From: Sciscionella sediminilitoris
GTDB taxonomy: Bacteria > Actinomycetota > Actinomycetes > Mycobacteriales > Pseudonocardiaceae
DNA length: 64,000 bases
Reading direction: 5' to 3'
Assembly (NCBI RefSeq): GCF_000737195.2
Contig: NZ_JALM01000009.1
Span: forward strand, 62,001-126,000
Position numbers and translations under genes: made by a program
Shown: in pieces, positions 52,645-61,164 of the stretch
Layout of the letters: every line of letters starts with the position of its first letter
Position numbering within the stretch: the stretch's first letter is position 1
The notes under the pieces: generated by a model
What the model was told of the DNA's origin: nothing
The model's input: the letters and a program-made list of their open reading frames with translations, nothing else
The model's database searches: none

Positions 52645-52673
52645 CCATCCGGCGGCAGTGCCGTTTCCGAAGT
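52645..52673 (+). promoter_or_regulatory. SigK-type promoter of the molybdopterin oxidoreductase
   Basis: CCATCC (52645-52650), 17 bases and CGAAGT (52668-52673), 6 bases before the ATG at 52680. Transcription would start at or next to the start codon, so this mRNA is also probably leaderless. Confidence 0.75.
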
Positions 52674-52679
52674 CCAGGC

Positions 52680-54173
52680 ATGCGTCGAAGGCTGGGTTAC
52701 GCGGCACGAGGAGTGGCGGCGGCGATGTTCGGGATCGGTATCGCCGAATTCCTCGCCGCCTTCCTCGGTGCGTCGTCCTCGCCGGTCGGGGCGGTCGCGC
52801 GGTTCGCCATCGACAGCGCGCCCGTGGCGGTCAAGGAATCCGCCATCCGCTGGTTCGGCACCGGCGACAAACTCGTGCTCGTCGCCGGGGTGATCCTCGT
52901 CCTGTTCGCCCTCTCGGTGGTCGCGGGCCTGCTGTGTCTGCGTTCCAGGGCGGGGGGCAGCGTGCTGATCGCGGTGCTGGGGATCGCCGGAGCGCTGGCG
53001 GCAGCGTCCGGTACCGGTGCGGGCCCGCTCGACGCGCTCCCCTCGCTGCTCGCTGCCTTGCTCGGTGCCGGTGTGTTGCGGGTGCTCACCAGAGGCCCTG
53101 GACCACAAGCGGTCGGCGAGCGAACCGGCGTGGACCGGCGGGTGGCGCTCGGTGCGTTCGCCATCGGTGCCGCCGGTCTGGCCGCCGGACGGCTCACCGG
53201 TGCCCCGGACCGGCCTGTGGCAGGAGTGCTACCCCGTGCCGCGGACCCGGCTCCGCCGCTGCCGCCGGGACATCGATTCGCCATACCCGGGCTGAGTCCG
53301 TTCCGGACCGCCAACGCGGACTTCTACCGGGTGGACACCGATCTGACGCTGCCCGCCATCGATCCCGGCGAGTGGGCGCTGCGTATCCACGGCGCGGTCG
53401 ACAAACCGGTCGAACTGAGTTACCGCGATCTGCTCGCCAGGCCACTCGTGGAGCGGGACATGACGTTGTGCTGCGTGTCCAACGAGGTCGGCGGACCATA
53501 TGTGAGCACGACGCGCTGGCTGGGGGTTCCCCTCGCCGCCCTGCTACGGGAGAGCGGGGTCCGGGCCGGGGCTGACCAGCTGCTGTCCATCTCCACCGAC
53601 GGCATGACCATCGGCACCCCGACCGGGCTGGTCCTCGACGGGCGGGAGGCCATGCTCGTGGTCGGGATGAACGGCGAACCGTTGCCTCGCAAGCACGGCT
53701 ACCCGGTCCGGATGATCGTCCCCGGACTCTACGGGTACGCCTCGGCGACCAAATGGCTCACCGAGCTGAAACTGACCAGCTTCGCTGCGGACCGCGCGTA
53801 CTGGGTCCGGCGCGGTTACGTGGCGCAGGGTACCGCCAAGACCGCCTCCCGTATCGACGTTCCCCGTCCGTTCGCGCAGCTGCGGCCCGGTCCGGTCACG
53901 GTGGCCGGGATCGCCTGGGCCCTGCATCGCGGGATCGAGGCAGTACAGGTCCGGGTGGACGGCGGTCCGTGGATGCGCGCGGAACTGACCGCGGACGCCG
54001 GACCGGATCTGTGGCGGCAGTGGCGCTGGAGTTGGCGGGCCGACCCCGGCAGTCACCGCCTCGAGGTGCGTGCCGTGGACGGGAGCGGCCGCATGCAGAC
54101 CGGCGACCGCGCCGAGGTCTTCCCCAGCGGATCGACCGGCTGGCACTCCGTGCTGGTCACCGTTTCCGAATGA
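52680..54173 (+). CDS. Membrane-anchored molybdopterin oxidoreductase (sulfite-oxidase fold)
   Basis: The 497-residue protein has an N-terminal membrane part (about four hydrophobic segments in residues 10-175, the last after a DRR) and an exposed sulfite-oxidase-type Mo domain. The molybdenum ligand is Cys265 in TLCCVSNEVGG, which aligns with the TLQCxGN motif. GYPVRMIVPGLYGYASATKW and a C-terminal dimerisation domain follow. It is a periplasmic-side reductase or oxidase; its substrate is unknown. YedY-type relatives repair methionine sulfoxide, which would suit an oxidative-stress regulon. It carries its own SigK-type promoter. Confidence 0.88.
   Translation: MRRRLGYAARGVAAAMFGIGIAEFLAAFLGASSSPVGAVARFAIDSAPVAVKESAIRWFGTGDKLVLVAGVILVLFALSVVAGLLCLRSRAGGSVLIAVLGIAGALAAASGTGAGPLDALPSLLAALLGAGVLRVLTRGPGPQAVGERTGVDRRVALGAFAIGAAGLAAGRLTGAPDRPVAGVLPRAADPAPPLPPGHRFAIPGLSPFRTANADFYRVDTDLTLPAIDPGEWALRIHGAVDKPVELSYRDLLARPLVERDMTLCCVSNEVGGPYVSTTRWLGVPLAALLRESGVRAGADQLLSISTDGMTIGTPTGLVLDGREAMLVVGMNGEPLPRKHGYPVRMIVPGLYGYASATKWLTELKLTSFAADRAYWVRRGYVAQGTAKTASRIDVPRPFAQLRPGPVTVAGIAWALHRGIEAVQVRVDGGPWMRAELTADAGPDLWRQWRWSWRADPGSHRLEVRAVDGSGRMQTGDRAEVFPSGSTGWHSVLVTVSE
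54144..54172 (+). promoter_or_regulatory. SigK-type promoter of the fasciclin lipoprotein
   Basis: CACTCC (54144-54149), 17 bases and CGAATG (54167-54172), inside the last codons of the molybdopterin oxidoreductase and 33 bases before the fasciclin start. The -35 matches four of six positions, the -10 all six. Confidence 0.6.
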
Positions 54174-54205
54174 AGTACGGATACCGAGAATGGAAGGAAA
54201 AGCCA

Positions 54206-54847
54206 ATGCGGGCAACAAAAGCGGGAGTTCTCCTCATCGCCGGACTGGCCATGACCAGCCTGGCCGCGTGTGGTGGCCAGGCTGGCGAGAGCGGTCAGGG
54301 CGGGGCGAGCTCGCAGAGTTCCATGTCCAAGCCGGAACCGATGCCCAGTAGCTCGAGCGCGGCCGCTATGACCGGTCAGTTCGGACCGGCATGTGCGGCG
54401 GTCCCGAAGGAAGGAGCGGGCAGCTTCAGCGGGATGGCCGAAGCTCCGGTGGCCACCGCTGCGAGCAACAACCCGGTTCTTTCGACTCTGGTCACGGCGG
54501 TCAAGAAGGCAGGTCTCGTCGACACCCTGAACAATGCCAAGGGAATCACGGTGTTCGCCCCGGACAACGAGGCGTTCAAGAAGGTTCCCAAGCAGCAGCT
54601 CGATCAACTGCTCGCGGACAAGGACAAGCTCGCCAAGGTGCTCCAGTACCACGTGGTCGGTCAGCAGATCACACCACAGCAACTGGCAAAGGGCGAGTTC
54701 AAATCCCTTTCCGGGCAATCGGTGAGGACGAGCGGTTCCGGCGAGAACTTCACCGTCAACGATGCCGCGAAGGTCGCCTGCGGCAACGTCAAGACCGCGA
54801 ACGCCACCGTATACATCGTGGACAGCGTGCTGATGCCGCCGATGTGA
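54206..54847 (+). CDS. Fasciclin-domain lipoprotein (MPT83/MPT70-like)
   Basis: The 213-residue protein has a lipoprotein signal with lipobox LAAC (lipidated Cys22), a Ser/Pro-rich linker and one fasciclin (FAS1) domain from ~residue 75 (NPVLSTLVTAVKKAGLVDTLN; ITVFAPDNEAF; LQYHVV; TANATVYIVDSVLMPP). It resembles the mycobacterial SigK targets MPT83 (lipidated) and MPT70. It is probably anchored on the outer face of the membrane, possibly adhesive. AAGGA lies 7 bases before the ATG, and a terminator follows. Confidence 0.9.
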   Translation: MRATKAGVLLIAGLAMTSLAACGGQAGESGQGGASSQSSMSKPEPMPSSSSAAAMTGQFGPACAAVPKEGAGSFSGMAEAPVATAASNNPVLSTLVTAVKKAGLVDTLNNAKGITVFAPDNEAFKKVPKQQLDQLLADKDKLAKVLQYHVVGQQITPQQLAKGEFKSLSGQSVRTSGSGENFTVNDAAKVACGNVKTANATVYIVDSVLMPPM

Positions 54848-54855
54848 CCGTCCTT

Positions 54856-54888
54856 GGTGGGTTTCCCGGGAACAGCGGGAAACCCACC
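54856..54888 (+). terminator. Perfect 12-base-pair hairpin after the fasciclin gene
   Basis: GGTGGGTTTCCC, a nine-base loop and GGGAAACCCACC, 8 bases after the stop. The following SDR gene is therefore at least partly uncoupled. Confidence 0.75.
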
Positions 54889-54908
54889 CGGCCGAAGGGA
54901 GGGGATCT

Positions 54909-55847
54909 GTGCGACTGCTGGACACCGCGCTCGAGCGGCTTGTACTGCCGGGGTACAGCCGTATCGGCTATCGGCTCCGGGCGCGCGGCTGGCCGCGTGC
55001 GGATCCGCGTCCCGGTGCGCTGCGGGGCAGGACCGCGATGGTTACCGGAGCGAACTCCGGCCTCGGCATGGCCACGGCACGCGGACTTGCCGGGCTCGGG
55101 GCCACCGTGATCATGGTGGTGCGGGACCGGGAACGGGGTTATGCGGCGGCCAGGGCGATCGCCGCCGCGGTGCCCGGCGCGCGACTGCGCGTCGAACGAT
55201 GTGATCTCGCCGATCTCACCGATATCGCCCGGTTCGCCGCCAGGTGCACGGGAACACTGGATGTCCTGGTGCACAACGCCGGGCTGTTACCCGCCGAGCG
55301 CACCGTGACGGCGCAGGGACACGAGCTCGCCTTGGCCACACACGTGCTCGGTCCGCTGTTGCTGACCGAATCGCTTCGCCCATCGCTTGCCGGGGGACGG
55401 GTCGTTTTCGTCTCCTCGGCGGGGATGTACACCCAGCCGCTTCACGATGCGGATCCCGAATACCGGACCGGGCGTTATCGTGGCGCGGTCGCCTACGCAC
55501 GGACGAAGCGGATGCAGGCGGTACTCACCGCTCCGCTTGCTGAACGGCTTTCCGCCGACCGGATCTCGGTGTACTGCACGCATCCCGGTTGGGCCGACAC
55601 TCCAGGCGTGGCCGAATCGCTACCCGGGTTCCATGGAGTGCTGCGGCCACTGCTGCGTGATCCCGATCAAGGGGCCGACACTGCGATCTGGCTCGCCGCG
55701 ACGGACCCGGCCCCGGAAAGCGGCCGGTTCTGGCACGACAGGGCGCAGCGGCCGATCGACTACCGGCGCGGCACCCGAACCGGCCCGGACCGGGCCCGGC
55801 GTTTCCTCGACCGGTGCCTCGGCATCCTCGGGACGGCGCGGAACTGA
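54909..55847 (+). CDS. SDR family oxidoreductase (DHRS12-like)
   Basis: The 312-residue SDR has MVTGANSGLGMATARGLAGLG, HNAGLLPAERT, a Ser in FVSSAG and the catalytic Tyr-X3-Lys in YARTKRM. The ~40 residues before the Rossmann fold resemble vertebrate DHRS12-like proteins. It is the last gene of the SigK locus. Photo-oxidative regulons of other bacteria also contain an SDR next to amine-oxidase/CFA genes. GTG 54909 has GGGAGGGG upstream. Confidence 0.87.
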   Translation: MRLLDTALERLVLPGYSRIGYRLRARGWPRADPRPGALRGRTAMVTGANSGLGMATARGLAGLGATVIMVVRDRERGYAAARAIAAAVPGARLRVERCDLADLTDIARFAARCTGTLDVLVHNAGLLPAERTVTAQGHELALATHVLGPLLLTESLRPSLAGGRVVFVSSAGMYTQPLHDADPEYRTGRYRGAVAYARTKRMQAVLTAPLAERLSADRISVYCTHPGWADTPGVAESLPGFHGVLRPLLRDPDQGADTAIWLAATDPAPESGRFWHDRAQRPIDYRRGTRTGPDRARRFLDRCLGILGTARN

Positions 55848-55979
55848 TGGCATTGCCGGGAACTTCCGGTGCCGCAGATGCGTATAGTGAGCATTCCCGG
55901 TGTGCGGTTTGCGGAGAGGAGTCATGGACCCGTCCCGATGTAGGAACGGCGGTGCCCATCGGCCGAGGCGGGTGGGCTC

Positions 55980-57332
55980 GTGTTCACCGCGCTGATCACG
56001 GTGCTGCTCGGGGTACTGGTCGTGGTCCTGGTGACCGCGCTGACCGGCTACTTCGTCGCCCAGGAGTTCGCCTATATGGCGGTGGACCGGTCCGGGCTGA
56101 CGGTGCGCGCGAATGCGGGGGACGCCGGGGCCCGGCGCGCGCTGCGGATCACCCGCCGCACCTCCTTCCTGCTCTCCGGCGCCCAGCTGGGGATCACGGT
56201 GACCGGGCTGCTGGTGGGGTACGCGGCGGAACCGCTGATCGGGGAAGGGCTCGGCACGCTCCTCGGCGGTGCGGGGGTGGCCCCCGCGGCGGGGATCGCG
56301 GTCGGCACGGTGTTCGCGCTGGTGTTCTCCACGGTGGTGCAGATGGTGCTCGGCGAGCTGGTGCCGAAGAACCTGGCCATCGCCCGCCCGGAACCGCTCG
56401 CCCGCAGGCTGGCCTGGTCCACCGGGCTGTACCTGGCCGTGTTCGGCTGGCTGATCTGGCTGTTCGACCGGGCGGCGAGCCTGCTGCTCAAGGCGGTGCG
56501 GATCGAACCGGTGCACGATGTCGAACACGCCGCGACCGCGCGCGATCTGGAAGGCATCGTGGCGGCCTCCCGGGCGAACGGTGATCTGCCCGCCGAGCTG
56601 TCCGGGCTGCTGGAACGCACCCTGGACCTGTACGGGCGCACCGCGGGGCACGCCATGATCCCGCGCACCCGGCTGGTCACCATTCGCGCGGAGCAGCCGG
56701 TCGCCGAGGCCTACGCCCTGATGGCGGCCGGGCACTCCCGCCTTCCCGTGCTCGGCGAGGACGTCGACGATGTGCGCGGACTGCTGTGCCTGCGCGCGGT
56801 GCTCGAACTCGAACCGGACCGCGCGGTGACCACGCTGGCGGGTGAGCTGGCCACGCCCGCGCTCGTGGTGCCCTCGCTGCTGACCCTGCCCACGGTGCTG
56901 GACCGGTTGCGCTCCACCGGGAACGAGCTGGCCTGCGTGGTGGACGAATACGGCGGGCTTGCCGGGGTGATCACCGTGGAGGACATCGCCGAGGAACTGC
57001 TCGGGGAGATCGCCGATGAGCACGACAGCACCGAAGCCGACCGGATCACGCGCGCCGGTGATGCCTGGAGCCTTCCCGGGACCGCGCACATCGACGAGGT
57101 CGAGCGGCTGCTCGAACACCGGCTGCCGCGCGGGGACTACGAGACCGTGGCCGGGCTGGTGATGGCGAGCCTGCAGCGGCTGCCGGAGACCGGGGACACC
57201 GTGACCCTCGCGCTGCCCGCCCGGCCCGGCGCCGAGGAACCGGCCGGGCATCTCGTGGTCACCGTGGACGCGCTGGACCGGCGCGTTCCGGGGCGGGTCT
57301 CGCTGAGCCACTATCCCGCGGAGCACTCATGA
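55980..57332 (+). CDS. CorC/HlyC family membrane protein (DUF21-CBS-CorC), copy 1
   Basis: The 450-residue protein has an N-terminal DUF21 (CNNM) domain with three to four helices (first helix GVLVVVLVTALTGYFVAQEF; MVLGELVPKNLAI), then two CBS domains (MIPRTRLVTI; VVDEYGGLAGVITVEDI) and a C-terminal CorC_HlyC domain. This class is linked to magnesium/cobalt export or homeostasis. It starts at GTG 55980. The 132-base leader (55848-55979) holds no riboswitch that I can recognise. Its stop overlaps the second copy (ATGA). Confidence 0.88.
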   Translation: MFTALITVLLGVLVVVLVTALTGYFVAQEFAYMAVDRSGLTVRANAGDAGARRALRITRRTSFLLSGAQLGITVTGLLVGYAAEPLIGEGLGTLLGGAGVAPAAGIAVGTVFALVFSTVVQMVLGELVPKNLAIARPEPLARRLAWSTGLYLAVFGWLIWLFDRAASLLLKAVRIEPVHDVEHAATARDLEGIVAASRANGDLPAELSGLLERTLDLYGRTAGHAMIPRTRLVTIRAEQPVAEAYALMAAGHSRLPVLGEDVDDVRGLLCLRAVLELEPDRAVTTLAGELATPALVVPSLLTLPTVLDRLRSTGNELACVVDEYGGLAGVITVEDIAEELLGEIADEHDSTEADRITRAGDAWSLPGTAHIDEVERLLEHRLPRGDYETVAGLVMASLQRLPETGDTVTLALPARPGAEEPAGHLVVTVDALDRRVPGRVSLSHYPAEHS

Positions 57333-58342
57333 GTACCGCGGTGGCCGTGTCGATCTCGGTGGCGCTGATCGTACTCAGTGCCTTCTTCGTCGCGGTCGAG
57401 TTCGCCCTCGTCGCGGCCCGCAGGCACCGGCTCGAAGAGGCCGCGGACACCAGCATCGCCGCGCGGATGGCGCTGCGCAGCGCCCGTGAACTGTCCCTGC
57501 TGCTCGCCGGTTCGCAGCTGGGCATCACGCTGTGCACCCTCGCGCTCGGCGCGGTCACCAAACCGCTGGTGCACGATCTGCTCACCCCGCTGCTGCACGG
57601 CACCGGGCTGCCCGCGACGACCGCGGATGTGCTCGCCTTCCTCCTCGCGCTGTTCGTGGTCACCTTCGTGCACCTGGTCATCGGGGAGATGGCGCCGAAG
57701 TCCTGGGCCATCGCGCATCCGGAGCGCTCGGCGACCCTGCTGGCGATCCCGATGCGCGGATTCATGTGGCTCACCCGGCCGCTGCTGCTCGGGCTGAACG
57801 ACATCGCCAACCGCTTCCTGCGCCGCGCGGGTATCCAGCCGGTGGACGAGATGACCGCCGGGCAACGGCCCGAGGAACTGCGCCAGCTCCTCGATCACTC
57901 GGCACAGGCGGGCACCCTCGACCCGCGGCGCCACGAACAGCTCACCACCGTGCTCGATCTGCACACTCAGCCCATCGAGAGCATCGCCGGCGCCGAACCG
58001 GTGAGCATCCCGCCCGCGGCCACCCGCGAACAGATCCTGCGGGCCGCGCGGGAAAGCGGGCATCTGCGGCTGATCGTCCGGGACGCGCACCGGATCCACG
58101 GCATCGTGCACGTCCGGGATGTGCTCACCCGGCCCGCAACCACCACCGCGGCCGAACACCTGCGCCCGCACCTGACGCTGGCCCCGGAGACCCCCATCGC
58201 GACCGCGCTGACCGCGATGCGCCGGACCCATCAGCACCTCGCGCTGATCCGGACCGGCGAGCACACCCACGGCCTCGTGACGCTGCACGATCTGCTCGAA
58301 CGGTTGCTGCCACAGACGCTGTCGCCGGAGGAAACCGCCTAG
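57329..58342 (+). CDS. CorC/HlyC family membrane protein, copy 2 (short form)
   Basis: The 337-residue protein has a DUF21 domain (ALIVLSAFFVAVEFALVAARRHRL; VIGEMAPKSWAI) and a CBS pair, but no C-terminal CorC_HlyC domain. Two such genes in tandem, one long and one short, are common in actinobacteria and probably work as a heteromeric unit. Coupled to copy 1. Confidence 0.87.
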   Translation: MSTAVAVSISVALIVLSAFFVAVEFALVAARRHRLEEAADTSIAARMALRSARELSLLLAGSQLGITLCTLALGAVTKPLVHDLLTPLLHGTGLPATTADVLAFLLALFVVTFVHLVIGEMAPKSWAIAHPERSATLLAIPMRGFMWLTRPLLLGLNDIANRFLRRAGIQPVDEMTAGQRPEELRQLLDHSAQAGTLDPRRHEQLTTVLDLHTQPIESIAGAEPVSIPPAATREQILRAARESGHLRLIVRDAHRIHGIVHVRDVLTRPATTTAAEHLRPHLTLAPETPIATALTAMRRTHQHLALIRTGEHTHGLVTLHDLLERLLPQTLSPEETA

Positions 58343-58353
58343 GATCCGGGGTC

Positions 58354-59296
58354 GTGACGAACCCGGAACAACCCTCGCCCCGGCCGGTAGCCCTGGTGAC
58401 CGGTGCCGGGCGCACCGCGGGCATCGGCGCGGGCATCGCCGGTGCCCTGGCCGCCGCGGGCTGGGACATCGCGTTCACCTACTGGGACGCCTACGACCGG
58501 CGGATGCCCTGGGGCCCCGAACCCGGCGCGACCGAGGCGATCGCCGGTGCGCTGGCCGAACGGGGCGCGGCGCAGCTGGCCGTGGAAGCCGATCTCGCCG
58601 ATCCGGACACCCCGGCGCGGGTGTTCGACGAGGTCGAGCGCGGCCTCGGCGCGGTCAGCGCTTTGCTGTTGTGCCACTGCGAATCGGTCGATTCGGATCT
58701 GTTCGGCACGACGGTGGAAAGCTTCGACCGGCATTTCGCGGTCAACGCGCGCGCCACCTGGCTGCTGATCCGGGAGTTCGGCCTGCGGTTCGCCGCGGCG
58801 CGGGGTACCGGCCGGATCATCAGCCTCACCAGTGATCACACCGCGGGCAATCTCCCTTATGGGGCAAGCAAAGGCGCGATGGACCGGATCACCCTCGCCG
58901 CGGCGCGCGAGCTCGCGCACCTCGGTGTCACCGCCAATGTCATCAATCCAGGTCCGGTGGACACCGGCTGGATGTCCGGGGAACTAAGAGCTCATTGCAC
59001 AATGACGCCACCTGCTGCGCGGGGCCAGATCGGCGCCTCGCTGCGTTGTCGTCAATCACCATAGCTGCCGCTATGGCTCAATCCTCCGCCTTGCGATGCA
59101 TCCAATCTGATCCCCGCTCGCGACGGAGGTCATTATGCAACGAACTCTGAAGGAAACCGTGCGGGATGCGACACCGCTCGGCAGGCTCGGCACCCCGCGG
59201 GACACCGCGCACCTCGCCGCTTTCCTCTGTTCGCCCGAAGGCCAGTGGGTGAACGGGCAACTGTTGCTGAGCAACGGTGGTCTCGTGGGAAGCTGA
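58354..59296 (+). pseudogene. SDR oxidoreductase gene split by a miniature element
   Basis: From GTG 58354 the frame gives ALVTGAGRTAGIGAGIAGAL, SDHTAGNLPYGASKGAMDR and INPGPVDTGWMSGEL, an SDR with the Tyr-X3-Lys pair. At 58986 it runs into a foldback element and ends at 59064. The missing C-terminus resumes in frame after the element (LKETVRDATPLGRLGTP, then LCSPEGQWVNGQLLLSNGG, stop 59296). Without the element the protein would be ~260 residues. The flanks are undamaged, so the insertion looks recent. TAGGAT 8 bases before the GTG suggests a leaderless start. A truncated product lacking the C-terminal helix might still be made. Confidence 0.88.
58986..59148. mobile_element. Foldback miniature element (MITE-like), about 161-163 bases
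   Basis: The ends AGAGCTCATTGCACAATGAC and, reversed, AGAGTTCGTTGCATAATGAC match at 17 of 20 positions. The rest folds as one long imperfect hairpin around the central CCATAGC-TGCC-GCTATGG. It has no coding capacity and interrupts an SDR gene. A two-base CT repeat at the junctions is the most likely target duplication, because removing the element plus one copy restores the frame. It was presumably moved in trans by a transposase outside this window. Confidence 0.85.
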
Positions 59297-59322
59297 GCGC
59301 GGCACCGTGGAAAGGAGCGCGC

Positions 59323-60231
59323 ATGCGCTGGAGTACCTTCGCCGACGAACAGGGCAGGGAACGGGCCGGAGCCTGGAGCGCGGCCGGACTGCATCCCGCG
59401 CCGGTCGGCGAGACCCTGCTCGGCCTGATCGAGGACGGACGGCTCCCCGAGGCCGCCGAACGGGCACTGGCCGAACCGGCGGTGGATCCGGATTCGGTCC
59501 GGCTACTGGCACCGATTCCCCGGCCACCGTCCATCCGGGACTTCATGGCCTTCGAGAACCACGTGGTCACCTCGTTCGCCGCGATCGGGGTCGAGGTGGA
59601 TCCGTTGTGGTACCGGCAACCGGTCTTCTACTTCACCAATCCCGCAGCGGTGCGCGGGGCCACCGAACCGATCCCGGTCTCGCCGGGCAGCGCCGCGTTC
59701 GACTACGAACTGGAGATCGCCGCGGTGATCGGCCGGGAGGGCGCCGACCTCGATCCGCGCACCGCGATCGAGCACGTGACGGGCTACCTGTTGTTCTGCG
59801 ACTGGAGCGCCCGGGATCTGCAGGGCGCCGAGATGAAGCTCAATCTCGGCCCGGCCAAGGGAAAGGACTCCGCGCACAGCTGCGGGCCGTGGCTGCTCAC
59901 CGCCGATGAACTGGACGGTGCCGCGAGCATGTCCGCTTCGGTCAACGGCCGCCCGTACAGCGCGGGCAGTCTCGCCGATCTGTACTGGAGTTTCGGCGAG
60001 ATGATCGCCTACGCCTCGCGCGGCACCCGGGTGCTGCCCGGGGACCTGATCGTCTCCGGAACCGTGGGCACCGGCTGCATCCTGGAGCTCTCCCGCACGC
60101 ACGGCACCGAGGCGTATCCGTGGCTGCGGCCCGGTGACCGGGTGCGCCTGGAAGCACAGGGACTCGGCGCGATCGAGGCCCGCATCGAGGACGGCGCGCC
60201 CGTCGTCGCGCTGCGCGAGGGGGACCGATGA
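59323..60231 (+). CDS. Fumarylacetoacetate hydrolase family protein
   Basis: The 302-residue protein has the FAH-family core: IRDFMAFENHV, DYELEIAAVIGREG with acidic metal ligands, and PGDLIVSGTVGTGC. It hydrolyses or decarboxylates a diketo-acid in a degradation pathway. AAAGGAG lies 5 bases before ATG 59323. It is coupled to the MBL hydrolase (ATGA) and follows the broken SDR, so loss of the SDR may have disabled the pathway. Confidence 0.88.
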   Translation: MRWSTFADEQGRERAGAWSAAGLHPAPVGETLLGLIEDGRLPEAAERALAEPAVDPDSVRLLAPIPRPPSIRDFMAFENHVVTSFAAIGVEVDPLWYRQPVFYFTNPAAVRGATEPIPVSPGSAAFDYELEIAAVIGREGADLDPRTAIEHVTGYLLFCDWSARDLQGAEMKLNLGPAKGKDSAHSCGPWLLTADELDGAASMSASVNGRPYSAGSLADLYWSFGEMIAYASRGTRVLPGDLIVSGTVGTGCILELSRTHGTEAYPWLRPGDRVRLEAQGLGAIEARIEDGAPVVALREGDR

Positions 60232-61160
60232 CCGAGATCACCGTGCCGGGCAGGCCGCGGCTGCAGGAGGTTTCCGCGGACATCTACGCCTACGTGCAGC
60301 CGGACGGAACCTGGTGGATCAACAACACCGGGTTCGCCGTCGGCCCGCAGGGGGTGGCCGCCTTCGATTCCTGTTCCACCGAACGGCGCACCCGCGCGCT
60401 GCTCGAGACCATCGCCTCGGTGACCAGCGCGCCGGTGCGCACCCTGGTGAACACCCATCACCACGGCGATCACACCTTCGGCAACGCCCTGTTCCCGCAG
60501 GCGACGATCGTGGCCCACGAACGGACCCGTGCCGAGGCGATCGCGTTCGGCCCGGCACGGGAACTGCCCTGGTGGCAGAACCCCGAATGGGGCGAACTCC
60601 CGCTCGAACCGCCGTTTCTGACCTACACCGACCAGGTCACGCTGTGGTTCGGCGAGCTGCGCGCCGAGGTCCGCTATGTCGGTTCGCCCGCGCACACCAA
60701 CAACGATTCGGTGATCTGGTTCCCCGAGCGTTCCGTGCTGTTCTGCGGGGACCTGGTGTTCCACGGCGGCACGCCGTTCCTGCTGATGGGCTCGGTCGCG
60801 GGCGCGATCGGGGTGCTGGAACAGGTGCTGCGGCCCTTCGGCGCGGAGACGATCGTGCCCGGCCACGGACCGGTCTTCCACGACGACGCGCCCATCGCGG
60901 ACACCCTGGACTATCTGCGGTTCGTGCTCGATCTCGCCGAACGCGGGCACGCCGAGGGGATCCCGCCGCTGCAGGCCGCACGGGACACCGGGCTCGGCCG
61001 GTTCGCGGACTGGCCCGATGCCGAGCGCATCGTGGGCAATCTGCACCGCGCCTACGCCGAACTGGGCGGAACACCGCGCGGCGGCACCATCGACACCGCG
61101 ACCGCGCTCACCGAGATGGTCGACTACAACGGCGGGAAACCACTGACCTGTCTGGCCTGA
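60228..61160 (+). CDS. MBL-fold metallo-hydrolase
   Basis: The 310-residue metallo-beta-lactamase-fold protein has the zinc motif HHHGDH in LVNTHHHGDHTFGN, and further ligands in GSPAHTNND, FCGDLVF and VPGHGPV. Probable hydrolase (lactone, thioester or glyoxalase type) in the FAH-containing pathway. Substrate unknown. Confidence 0.9.
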   Translation: MTEITVPGRPRLQEVSADIYAYVQPDGTWWINNTGFAVGPQGVAAFDSCSTERRTRALLETIASVTSAPVRTLVNTHHHGDHTFGNALFPQATIVAHERTRAEAIAFGPARELPWWQNPEWGELPLEPPFLTYTDQVTLWFGELRAEVRYVGSPAHTNNDSVIWFPERSVLFCGDLVFHGGTPFLLMGSVAGAIGVLEQVLRPFGAETIVPGHGPVFHDDAPIADTLDYLRFVLDLAERGHAEGIPPLQAARDTGLGRFADWPDAERIVGNLHRAYAELGGTPRGGTIDTATALTEMVDYNGGKPLTCLA

Positions 61161-61164
61161 AGCC

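Noticed and set aside
54848-54908. SigK-type promoter before the SDR gene at 54909
   Set aside because: CCGTCC is present but no CGAA-type -10 follows at 16-17 bases, and the segment is mostly a terminator hairpin.
55848-55979. Possible metal riboswitch (M-box-like) before the CorC/HlyC genes
   Set aside because: The leader can fold, but I could not align it to the conserved M-box or yybP-ykoY core, so I do not report it as a feature.
58986-59148. A small non-coding RNA gene or attenuator as explanation of the hairpin in the SDR gene
   Set aside because: The hairpin lies between two in-frame halves of one SDR domain and has near-matching ends, so insertion of an element explains it better.
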